Assembly (NCBI GenBank): GCA_024220505.1
Contig: JAKZZE010000040.1
Coordinates: 218,397-282,396, forward strand
DNA from: Rhizopus arrhizus
Lineage: Eukaryota > Mucoromycota > Mucoromycetes > Mucorales > Rhizopodaceae
Length of the DNA stretch: 64,000 nucleotides
Direction of reading: 5' to 3'
Below are positions 54,534 through 64,000 of the stretch, in pieces; the first letter of the stretch is position 1, and the number at the start of each line of letters is the position of its first letter. The position numbers and the translations under genes were made by a program. The notes under the pieces are model-generated. The model saw nothing but the letters and a program-made list of their open reading frames with translations, was not told the origin of the DNA and did no database searches.

Positions 54534-55784
54534 ATGTCTCGTCGTCTCGCTACCCCAATCAATGTTCCCAGTAATGCCCCTAAAAGGGCAAGAATATCTT
54601 CAAGCATTACTGGATCATCATCCACCGTTCTCCCGTCCTCTTCTCCTGCCCCCACTGCTGTTGCGTCTTTTGACAGCTTTGAGCCTTCTCGCCTTCAAGG
54701 CCCAGTTGGCTCTTCTGCAAATGGCCCAACCCTTGAGGCCATCTTTGCTCAGATGCAGCAGCAGGAGCAGATTCAACGCCGACAGGAGGAGAATCAACGT
54801 CGGCAGGAGCTGAAGATTGAGCAGCTAACTCAATTGCTGCAACAACAACAACAAGGGCAGCAACAGCAGCAGCAGCAGCCTCCACAGCAGCCTCCACAGC
54901 AGCAACCTTCTGAGGTCAAAGAGAATAGGGCCTTGACCAGTGTAATTTGAATTTAAAAGCTAAATTAGCATGTGCAAAATAATAACTAAATTTTTGTTTT
55001 ACCCTTTTTGAAATATAGGCTTTCATATTGAAGTACTACAGAGAGCATCTGGTCCCTCGGGGTATCACCTTTGACCTGAAGGAGGTCTTGCGCTACAAGC
55101 AAAACGCAAAGGTCAGAGATTTGCTTGTAGCAGCTGCCAAGAAGGAGCCATTTTCTGCTGGCATTACTGTTTCTGACCATGCTGCGCATGTCAGAAACAA
55201 ATTCAACTACATGGTGAGAGAAAGTAAGGGGCTGACGGCTACGTCAGAAGAGTCAACGCGTCGTAGTCGTGTGCATGCAGTAAGTAATTAATATTGAAAA
55301 ATTGAAATATATAGTGTTTCAAGTACTTACATTACTTCTTTACATTAGAAGCTCGCCATGAGGCGAAATGCTTACAATGCAGCCCCAGAGGAATTTGAAG
55401 CTCGTTTTCCTTTTGGAAAAAAGCTTCTGATAGCCGATTGGACCTCAGAGGAAGAAGATGGCCCTGAGGATGAACATGGTCCTGTGTTTGTGGTAAAAAG
55501 ACCACTCTTTCGAAGTAAAGCAGTAAGTAGTATTTTTGTTATAGTATTTATTTTCTAATATACCTTTAATTAATCTACAGGTGGACGAATTCCATGCTTC
55601 TCTTCAAAAAGCATGGAGAGACTCCTTGTCGAAAAAAGGCACCATCAATAGAACAAGAAGGGTGGTGGACTACTTCGACAAGGAGTTCCCCACAAACCTT
55701 GACCATGAGGATTATCCCTCTTGGGCCTTTTCTTCTCCTGGCCTTGGCTTTTCCTCTTCTGCTGCTGCTAATCCTATGCAGTAA
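54534..55784 (+). CDS. ORF1 accessory protein of CACTG element D
   Basis: Four exons (54534-54941, 55019-55279, 55349-55522, 55581-55784) joined by phase-0 GT-AG introns of 58-77 bases give 348 residues. The start is the ATG of MSRRLATPINVPS. Residues 85-130 are a glutamine-rich coiled coil (MQQQEQIQRRQEENQRRQEL), where element B has its own coiled coil. Later blocks EVLRYKQNAKVRDLLVAAAK, FEARFPFGKKLL and RRVVDYFDKEFP follow in similar order to the B protein (compare VDYFEVRVP). Same position and orientation relative to the transposase as in B. No disablement. A helper or DNA-binding role is inferred. Confidence 0.86.
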
Positions 55785-55816
55785 GCGTTTACTTTCTCTT
55801 TTCTCTTTCCCCCTCC

Positions 55817-55848
<32 letters not shown>

Positions 55849-55983
55849 CCTCTTTTGTTGTCTCTGCAAATTGAATAAAAATTTCAAAAAAAAAATAACA
55901 ATAATAGTCTATTGAATGATTCTTTAGTAAAATAAATAATAATAATAATAATAAAAGAATGTTTGAATAATTTAGCATAGTTG

Positions 55984-58807
55984 TTACATATAAATTCTTC
56001 TTGGCAGAGCGAGAGTAAGAAGGTGGTTATCAACATATGGACATATAGCAACAGGGTTGAAAATCCTGTAAATTGGAAGTATATTGCTGCTTGTAACTGG
56101 ATCAAATTGATTCTTCCACACTTGGATGCCAGTACCATCAAAGGTGGGAAAATGTTGGGTCGCATGGCTGTACCAATTGACGAATGCAAAATAATGAGTG
56201 GTATTGTTGAAGGAATGTGAAAAAAAATATAATATTTGACCAATTCGTAGTTGGTTATTTACAACGGCTTGAATGTATGATGATGATGAATGACTGTCTG
56301 ATTGTTGGTAACGTTGTCCAAGCAAGTTAATTTTCTTAAATGATTGTATCATTGTACTAATTGTATTCATAATAGGTGTTTCATAGGTATCCATATAATA
56401 ATTTTGTAAGACTTCATAGTGTTCAGGGCATAAGATTTGTTGTTTGTTGTTGGTTTTGAAGGAAGGGATTTTGGTGGCAGAGGCTCACTACCAGTAATTG
56501 TCAGGTTAAATAGACTTGGTCCGTCTATGAACTGAGCGTAATCAAATGGCGTTAGACCACTCTCGTCATTCGTAACTTCGCCTATTTCCCTTATAAAGTT
56601 GAGTAGTAGGAGCATGTCTTCGTTGTTGGTATTAATAAGTGTTGATAATGAATGTATAAGATCTTGTGTATGTATTGTTTGTGTAAGCATAGTGACATAA
56701 GTAGTTTCGAAGCCTGTCTTGTAATTGATATTTATCTTTTTGACATCACCATTCAAGCGTTCAAAACCATAGAGCCAAAAGGCATAAGAGGGACCAAAGT
56801 CCAAAAAGCATTCTTTCAAATGCATGTGCATATGCATATTTGGTGTTATACTTGTTTTTCCATAAAGTTGAGCACAAGTCTTGCCAAAGGTCTTAAATAA
56901 TGAATGTGCTGTGTGTATTTCTTCAATTGTGATCAAAGGACCAGTCACCAATCTTACTGCTTCTACATATCGCATCCAATTGATGAAATGTTCACCGATT
57001 AGTCTTTGTTTTAACAGAAAAGGCGAAAGCACAACACACCACGTTCTCCATTCATCGGATTTCATATTGCTAAAAGTACTTTCAATCTTGCCTTTTTTTT
57101 TTTGTTTTTTTTATATACAAAAAATTAGTGTTCAGAATTATCACATAATTAATTCTTTTATATTTGTTGCATACCTTTGGAGATTCTGCAGTACTGTGAA
57201 GGAATAGCAATTGAAGCTGATTCATCAGCCATGGCTTTGAAATCAGCCGTAGAAAGAAGCCCGTGATCTACCCAAACTTCAACCATTCGTTTTGGCGTAC
57301 CTAGAAATAAATTGTGCATAGGATCAACTGTTGTTAACCTTACAACATCAAAGTATTCTAGTCGGTGAAGTTCACTCCATTTACTTCCTGTGTCCGTCTG
57401 CAGGGTTCTTTGTTGTGTAATGTGAGTGGCATTGAGCCAAGCATATGCTTCTTGGCGCTGCTGGGTATTGTTTCGCAGAATCCAATGCTCATCGTCAAAG
57501 TCTGAAAAATCTGGCTTCGTTGAATTTGCACCAGTACTGATTCGCGAAAACACAGTGGAACACTTGTTGCAGGCTTTGTGCGCGGATTGACCCATGAATC
57601 CAGCTACTTTACGAGCTGCTGGTATATCACAGTTAACGGACATCAAAGCAACACGTACCATCTCACCGTTTCTGTTCTGGTACGTTGGCATCATCATACC
57701 TCCGTACAAGGTATTCAGCTCTGCAATCATTGGTCGCAAGAAATTTTGGAGCTGGTCATCCGTGGGCTCGCCAGGCCCAGGAATCATACCAACCAGGATG
57801 ATGTTGGAAACCTTCATCCTGGAACCCCTTGGAAGGTTGTTGATAGTGAGATATACACCACCGCAAGAGTAATGCATACCATCACTAGGTTGAAACCAAT
57901 CAACGTTCAATGACACCATTAATGATCGTCTTTTATTCACAAATGGCTCCCCAGCTGAGTCGACCATCTCATTCCAGACTCTACCATCATAAATGTCATA
58001 CAACACACCTTCCTCCACATATCGACCTCTCCACTGTTCAATTTCTGTTTCAAAGTTCGGACGGACAAAGAACTTCTTCAACGTTTCGACAATTGAGTTG
58101 TACGGGAACTCAAGGACGGGCTTCAGGCTGCTGCCAACAAAAAGTGAATTACCACATGGGCGCTCTTGTCTGTGGGGGTTGTTTGCAAACCTGACAAAAG
58201 GGCATAGTCGGGTATGCAAACTTCCCGTGTCATAAACACTTCTACAAAGAGAACAGACAAGGAAACGGGAGACACCACTACTGGCAGAGGAATAATTGAC
58301 CATGGCACGAGCAGTGGAGATCTTTGTAGGAATCTCCATGCCATGGCCAAGGGCACGAACAAAGAAAGAAAGAAAGGCCAACAGTTCTTCACCAGCTTCA
58401 ACAGAAAGGTGCTTTGCTTGAAAAAGCACAAGGTAAAGGACCAGGAGATACTCCAGTTGTTGGTCGTTGGTCATTTCTTCTTCCATGTCGACATCCATGT
58501 CAGCATCAAGGTCGAATTCTAAATTTGTTTAATAAAAAAAAAGGGTGTGTTTATAAATATACCTTCAAACGTGCTTCTTTCGGTAGAACTGGTGGGTTGC
58601 TCGAAGATATTTTCTAATCTTCTTTGTCTCAAAACTATTTTAATTGCACTTTAGTCTTTCTGCATTTCTTTAAAAAAAAGTACCTTCTCCAACTTTGTCA
58701 ATACGCTTATGAGTATTAGCGGTTTTCTTGGCAATCATTTTGAATCCTTCAGGACATTTGCTGCATTTGGTGCATTGGCATTTAACTTTGTTGTTAGTGG
58801 CGTTCAT
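55984..58807 (-). pseudogene. Tnp2/Plavaka-like transposase, element D, one frameshift
   Basis: Exons 58807-58684, 58613-58563, 58518-57175 and 57091-55984 join in consistent phase 1. The N terminus MNATNNKVKCQCTKCSKC is the cysteine cluster. The acidic DMDVDMEEEM stretch precedes the core: DIYDGRVWNEMV, VSLNVDWFQPSD, CDIPAARKVAGF with CNKCSTVF, TTVDPMHNLFLGTPKRM, SDEWRTWCVVLSPFLL, and FWLYGFERLNGDVKK. Near 56440-56460 the frame shifts by one base in an AAAACC/CAACAAC stretch: PPKSLPSKPTTNN no longer leads into CPEHYEVLQNYYMDTYE. The C terminus (NILPIYRIFNPVAI) aligns with that of element B. Whether the shift is real, or an unseen intron, cannot be decided here. About 875 residues if corrected. 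Confidence 0.85.
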
Positions 58808-59081
58808 TTCAAAAAAAAAATAATATTCAGGATTTAGTAGAGGAATAAGATAGAAAAAAATGCGTGATAAAAAAAAACTAAAGCAAATATACTAAATTTG
58901 GATGTCGGTTCCTAAACAGTAACAGTTTTACATGTACTAAAGAAATGTTTTTTTTTTTTTTTTCCCTTGTTTTGTTTCAGAGAACATATTTAACATTGAG
59001 GATACAAAAGATATAAAAGAAAACTCAACAATGGTTAAAATGTAAGTTTGTAACAACAAAAATAATACCAGGTCTAACGTC

Positions 59082-59112
<31 letters not shown>

Positions 59113-60157
59113 CTTTTTATATTAGGAATTCCTAATGGGACACATTCGGATGACGAACATGAACCTCATGAGCAAAGTTATTCTTTCCAACAGATAAAAC
59201 TATAAGAATATCAAACTTATATTACTGCTTGCTGCTGAAAAACTCTTTTTAGTAAAGGAAGTTGGCAATGTTAACATCTCTAATGGCTAATGGCTAATGG
59301 CAAATTACACCCATGTGCAAACATAAAGTAAGTAATGAACTAGTATAAGCTTAAAAACATATAATCTCTTTATTGTATGTCATGAAAAATAATAAAGCAA
59401 TCTATTTACTTGAAAAACAAAAAAACTGTTCATGTATCTATTAATTATAATTGCCTTGTAACAAGATGTTAACAAAGCTTCTTTTTTTTTTATTCTTTTT
59501 AGAATATACACGTATTTTTTTGTTATATTGTGAAAGCATTTGTATTTTTATAAAACATGTTTACTGTTAGGTTATTGTTTTCATTTGAATAAGGAACCTT
59601 TTATTGCTATGCTCTTTTTTTTTTTTTTTTTTTTCACTAGGTCTTTTTTTTTAACTTTGTCTTTTTTTTTTACTTTTAATTTTTCAGCTTCTTTTTTTTT
59701 CCCAAACGCAACTATTTTGTTACATTCTGTTACACGTTTCTAATGAGCTAAGCTAAAAAGCACAGACTGCCTTCCTAATATGTATTCTTTTGATCAAAAT
59801 AATCATAATGTGTTTTTGTTTTCCGCATTTTGCCCTCAAAAATAAAAAAAAAGAAAATATCGGTCTTTCAACGATGGAGGAGAACAGACTTTCCAAAAAG
59901 AGACTATTTGAAAAAAAAAGACACTTTTTTAAAACATGAATAACTCTATGGATACTTACACCACAAAAAAAATAATAAAATTATTAAATTTCTTTATTTT
60001 TTTCGCACCTAAATCTTTTTTCAAAATTCAAAAAGGTGCAATACAGAGCATTTTAATTTTTTTCGTTTAATCAAAGTTATTTAAATCGTTGAAATTTTGA
60101 TGTTAGAAATGACTGCAAATGACTGATAACGCTGAAAATCACCAATTATTTGCAGTG
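58808..60157. repeat. Transposase-side arm of element D
   Basis: Non-coding, T-rich, ending CCAATTATTTGCAGTG. It is repeated in inverse orientation from 60788 in element E and partly at 35855-36290 (H). Three T runs at 59611-59700 are separated by short words that are missing in E. Confidence 0.75.
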
Positions 60158-60212
60158 GTGTTGACTTACCTTATATCTATCCTCATCTACAATTGTCTGT
60201 TAGTGCTCTTCA

Positions 60213-60731
60213 CATGTGGAGATAGTGCAAATGGTTAGAGCGTCTGTCTATCATTCGGGAGGTTGCAAATTCAACCCCTCGTATCCGCATATCTACCCTT
60301 TCCGCACTCTAACTGCATGTTCTCTTTCTGCGGTGCTTCAAGCGCTGAATGATTTTGTCTTGTGTGTCGCGTTGAGCGGCAGCTTAGTATCTGTTCGCCT
60401 TCCTTCCCTCCATTGTTGTTTGGTGTTGTGCCGCTTGATAACACCCTGGTTTTAACGCCGCAAGTTGCTTCGGTGGTTTGAGGTGTTTGTTGATCGTTGT
60501 CTGTGCGTTGCCTGGATTCCCAGCCCCGGGATTAAAGAAGCATCGTTCTGTCTCTGCCTCAAGTCTTCGTCTATGGTTTCTGCTTCCAGATCATAATTCG
60601 CTCCTTCCCCCATTCCCCCTTAATAACTTGTATGCTTTCCAGGATGTTCCTGTGGATTGCAATAATGATTTCTTAATCGCCTGCATATAATCCAATAAAA
60701 TATAAAATCTTTCACCTATACTACCGAAGAA
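60213..60731 (+). mobile_element. SINE S2 with degenerate tRNA-like head
   Basis: The head has an A-box-like ATAGTGCAAATGGTTAGAGC (60224-60243) and a B-box-like GGTTGCAAATTCAACCC (60261-60277), but the stems are poor. The body is similar to S1 in reverse (CCCGGGATTAAAGAAGC, AAGTCTTCGTCTATGG, TTGTATGCTTTCC) and ends CTATACTACCGAAGA. S1 follows directly. Confidence 0.7.
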
Positions 60732-60787
60732 GGTGTGGGTGTTTGTCGTAGTGGTTAAGGTGCTACCGTATGGGTTGAGTGTCCTTT
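60732..60787 (+). mobile_element. SINE S1, 5' half of the tRNA-like head
   Basis: GGTGTGG at 60732-60738 pairs fully with the acceptor strand TCACACC at 52781-52775. GTCGTAGTGGTTAAGG is an A box. TGTCC (60780-60784) pairs with GGACA on the other side as a variable arm whose loop is TTT, the duplicated target. The two halves together are 91 bases, the size of a class II (Ser/Leu-type) tRNA, though the anticodon arm is not clean. Confidence 0.75.
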
Positions 60788-61266
60788 CACTGCAAATAAT
60801 TGGTGATTTTCAGCGTTATCAGTCATTTGCAGTCATTTCTAACATCAAAATTTCAACGATTTGAACAACATTGAATAAACGAAAAAAATTAAAATGCTCT
60901 GTATTGCACCTTTTTGAATTTTGAAAAAAGATTTAGGTGCGAAAAAAATAAAGAAATTTAATAATTTTATTATTTTTTTTGTGGTATAAGTATTCATAGA
61001 GTTATTCATGTTTTAAAAAAGTGTCTTTTTTTTTCAAATAGTCTCTTTTTGGAAAGCCTGTTCTCCTCTATCGTTGAAAGACCGATATTTTCTTTTTTTT
61101 ATTTTTGAGGGCAAAATGCGGAAAACAAAAACACATTGTGATTATTTTGATCAAAAGAATACATATTAGGAAGACAGTCTGTGATCTTTAGCTTAGTTCA
61201 TTTGAAGCGTGTAACAGAACGTAACAAAATAGTTGCGTTTGGGAAAAAAAAAAGAAGCTGAAGAAT

Positions 61267-61273
<7 letters not shown>

Positions 61274-61324
<51 letters not shown>
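61274..61324 (+). repeat. Poly-A run of 51 bases
   Basis: An uninterrupted A run. In element D the same place has three T runs separated by CACTAGGTC and AACTTTGTC words, so here the words were lost and the runs merged. It is not a retrotransposon tail. Confidence 0.85.
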
Positions 61325-61328
<4 letters not shown>

Positions 61329-62121
61329 ATAGCAATAAAATGTTACTTATTCAAATGAAAACAATAACCTAACAGTAAACATGTTCTATAAAAATACAAA
61401 TGCTTTTACATTATAACAAAAAAATACGTGTATATTCTAAAAAGAATAAAAAAAAAAAAGAAGCTTTGTTAACATCTTGTTACAAGGCAATTATAATTAA
61501 TAGATACATGAACAGTTTTTTTGTTTTTCAAGTAAATAGATTGCTTTATTATTTTTCATGACATACAATAAAAAGATTATATGTTTTTAAGCTTATACTA
61601 GTTCATTACTTACTTTATGTTTGCACATGGGTGTAATTTGCCATTAGCCATTAGCCATTAGAGATGTTAACATTGCCAACTTTCTTTATCAAAAAAAACT
61701 TTTCAACAACAAGCAACAATATAAGTTTGATATTCTTATAGTTTTATCGTGTTGGAAAGAACAACTTTGCTCATGAGGTTCATGTTCGTCATCCGAATGT
61801 GACCCATTAGGAATTCCTAATGTAAAAAAAAAAAAAAAAAGAAACCGACATTAGACTTGGTTGTTATTTTTGTTGTTACAAACTTACATTTTAACCATTG
61901 TTGAGTTTTCTTTTATATCTTTTGTATCCTCAATGTTAAATATGTTCTCTGAAACAAAACAAGGGAAAAAAAAAAAAAAAAACATTTCTTTAGTACATGT
62001 AAAACTGTTACTGTTTAGGAACCGACATCCAAATTTAGTATATTTGCTTTAGTTTTTTTTTATCACGCATTTTTTCTATCTTATTCCTCTACTAAATCCT
62101 GAATATTATTTTTTTTTTGAA

Positions 62122-64000
62122 ATGAACGCCACTAACAACAAAGTTAAATGCCAATGCACCAAATGCAGCAAATGTCCTGAAGGATTCAAAATGATTGCCA
62201 AGAAAACCGCTAATACTCATAAGCGTATTGACAAAGTTGGAGAAGGTACTTTTTTTTAAAGAAATGCAGAAAGACTAAAGTGCAATTAAAATAGTTTTGA
62301 GACAAAGAAGATTAGAAAATATCTTCGAGCAACCCACCAGTTCTACCGAAAGAAGCACGTTTGAAGGTATATTTATAAACACACCCTTTTTTTTTATTAA
62401 ACAAATTTAGAATTCGACCTTGATGCTGACATGGATGTCGACATGGAAGAAGAAATGACCAACGACCAACAACTGGAGTATCTCCTGGTCCTTTACCTTG
62501 TGCTTTTTCAAGCAAAGCACCTTTCTGTTGAAGCTGGTGAAGAACTGTTGGCCTTTCTTTCTTTCTTTGTTCGTGCCCTTGGCCATGGCATGGAGATTCC
62601 TACAAAGATCTCCACTGCTCGTGCCATGGTCAATTATTCCTCTGCCAGTAGTGGTGTCTCCCGTTTCCTTGTCTGTTCTCTTTGTAGAAGTGTTTATGAC
62701 ACGGGAAGTTTGCATACCCGACTATGCCCTTTTGTCAGGTTTGCAAACAACCCCCACAGACAAGAGCGCCCATGTGGTAATTCACTTTTTGTTGGCAGCA
62801 GCCTGAAGCCCGTCCTTGAGTTCCCGTACAACTCAATTGTCGAAACGTTGAAGAAGTTCTTTGTCCGTCCGAACTTTGAAACAGAAATTGAACAGTGGAG
62901 AGGTCGATATGTGGAGGAAGGTGTGTTGTATGACATTTATGATGGTAGAGTCTGGAATGAGATGGTCGACTCAGCTGGGGAGCCATTTGTGAATAAAAGA
63001 CGATCATTAATGGTGTCATTGAACGTTGATTGGTTTCAACCTAGTGATGGTATGCATTACTCTTGCGGTGGTGTATATCTCACTATCAACAACCTTCCAA
63101 GGGGTTCCAGGATGAAGGTTTCCAACATCATCCTGGTTGGTATGATTCCTGGGCCTGGCGAGCCCACGGATGACCAGCTCCAAAATTTCTTGCGACCAAT
63201 GATTGCAGAGCTGAATACCTTGTACGGAGGTATGATGATGCCAACGTACCAGAACAGAAACGGTGAGATGGTACGTGTTGCTTTGATGTCCGTTAACTGT
63301 GATATACCAGCAGCTCGTAAAGTAGCTGGATTCATGGGTCAATCCGCGCACAAAGCCTGCAACAAGTGTTCCACTGTGTTTTCGCGAATCAGTACTGGTG
63401 CAAATTCAACGAAGCCAGATTTTTCAGACTTTGACGATGAGCATTGGATTCTGCGAAACAATACCCAGCAGCGCCAAGAAGCATATGCTTGGCTCAATGC
63501 CACTCACATTACACAACAAAGAACCCTGCAGACGGACACAGGAAGTAAATGGAGTGAACTTCACCGACTAGAATACTTTGATGTTGTAAGGTTAACAACA
63601 GTTGATCCTATGCACAATTTATTTCTAGGTACGCCAAAACGAATGGTTGAAGTTTGGGTAGATCACGGGCTTCTTTCTACGGCTGATTTCAAAGCCATGG
63701 CTGATGAATCAGCTTCAATTGCTATTCCTTCACAGTACTGCAGAATCTCCAAAGGTATGCAACAAATATAAAAGAATTAATTATGTGATAATTCTGAACA
63801 CTAATTTTTGTATATAAAAAAAACAAAAAAAAAAAGGCAAGATTGAAAGTACTTTTAGCAATATGAAATCCGATGAATGGAGAACGTGGTGTGTTGTGCT
63901 TTCGCCTTTTCTGTTAAAACAAAGACTAATCGGTGAACATTTCATCAATTGGATGCGATATGTAGAAGCAGTAAGATTGGTGACTGGTCCTTGATCACAA
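62122..64000 (+). CDS. Tnp2/Plavaka-like transposase, element E (partial)
   Basis: Exons 62122-62245, 62316-62366, 62411-63754 and 63837 onward repeat those of element D with the same phases. The first three exons encode the same residues as D: MNATNNKVKCQCTKCSKC, the MDVDMEEEM stretch, CDIPAARKVAGF and DPMHNLFLGTPKRM. Eleven bases before the window end a T is missing relative to D (GGTCCTTGATC against GGTCCTTTGATC), giving an early TGA after RLVTGP. If real, this copy is also broken, at a different place from D. The C-terminal half is outside the window. Confidence 0.85.

Larger units (their letters stand above)
52813..60157. mobile_element. CACTG DNA transposon D (7345 bp)
   Basis: Terminal inverted repeats CACTGCAAATAATTGG are at 52813-52828 and 60142-60157. 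It contains an intact ORF1 on the plus strand (54534-55784) and a frameshifted transposase on the minus strand (58807-55984), the same convergent plan as element B. The flanks do not match (AAA left, GTG right), explained by a flip of the adjacent spacer. Confidence 0.88.
60158..60787. other. Spacer between inverted elements D and E
   Basis: 630 bp flanked by the transposase-side termini of D and E. It holds a SINE (S2) and the 5' half of the tRNA-like head of another (S1). Its edges (GTG at 60158 and TTT at 60785-60787) do not match each other but TTT matches AAA at 52810-52812, so it appears to have been inverted. Confidence 0.75.
60788..64000. mobile_element. CACTG DNA transposon E, inverted near-copy of D (partial)
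   Basis: It starts CACTGCAAATAATTGGTGATT, the transposase-side end of D, and follows D in reverse (60157 down to about 56920) with only small differences, mainly run lengths. It continues past the window end. Confidence 0.9.

Noticed and set aside
57578..58235. Frames of 80-111 codons opposite the D transposase (also 62694-63351 in E)
   Set aside because: They are antisense shadows of the transposase exons and are identical in E only because the exons are.
60224..60290. Functional tRNA gene
   Set aside because: A- and B-box-like words are present, but the acceptor and anticodon stems do not pair; it is better read as a SINE head.
61274..61324. Poly-A tail of a retroposed copy
   Set aside because: Element D has T runs at the same internal place with matching sequence on both sides, so it is an expanded run and not a tail.

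Overview
This window is eukaryotic and repeat-dominated, and I see no single-copy host gene in it. Short (50-80 base) GT-AG introns, strong A+T bias with long A/T runs, a Tf1/sushi-type chromovirus, a YADD non-LTR retrotransposon and many Tc1 elements suggest an early-diverging fungus, most likely Mucoromycota. That placement is inference. The only ordinary host gene I can support is a tRNA-Glu (UUC) at 9451-9524.

Layout. 1-473 is the 3' end of a Tc1 element (family T1) inside a non-autonomous CACTG element (A, to 2327). 2330-9394 is a complete CACTG element (B, 7065 bp, 3-bp target duplication GGC) with two intact convergent genes: a four-exon ORF1 and a 974-residue Tnp2/Plavaka-like transposase. 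After the tRNA come promoter-like repeats (9.7-10.9 kb) and a dead LINE (10.95-14.42 kb) holding a solo LTR. 14425-22360 is a T1 element whose transposase is split by a solo LTR and by a complete chromovirus (15697-21627; 564-bp LTRs that read the same, 1582-residue Gag-Pol with chromodomain). 22.4-26.2 kb is a DDE fragment and a Tc1 nested in an older Tc1. 27.5-28.6 kb is an unrecognised four-exon gene with one stop. 29.1-30.75 kb is another Tc1.

32.2-51.0 kb contains the 5' half of a second Tnp2-like transposase at 32.2-32.8 kb and its 3' half, on the opposite strand, at 45.9-48.5 kb. Each half is fused to one half of a single non-autonomous CACTG element. Flipping the 15.7 kb between the two junctions repairs both at once, so a chromosomal inversion is recorded here. 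Inside it lie a solo LTR, a CACTG remnant, three Tc1 elements and a gag-like ORF1. An intact Tc1 (T9, 48756-50402) sits beside it.

52.25-64 kb: a 7.3-kb CACTG element (D, 52813-60157) and an inverted near-copy (E, from 60788 past the window end) flank a 630-bp spacer. A SINE-type tRNA-like head is split between the far side of D and the near side of E, with matching TTT/AAA duplications, which implies that the spacer has flipped by recombination between D and E.

The genes belong to mobile elements. The CACTG ORF1/transposase pairs probably drive their own movement and that of deleted copies (A, C). The Tc1 copies are mostly dead through nonsense and frameshift changes; T9 is the clear exception. 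The chromovirus looks recent and may be active.
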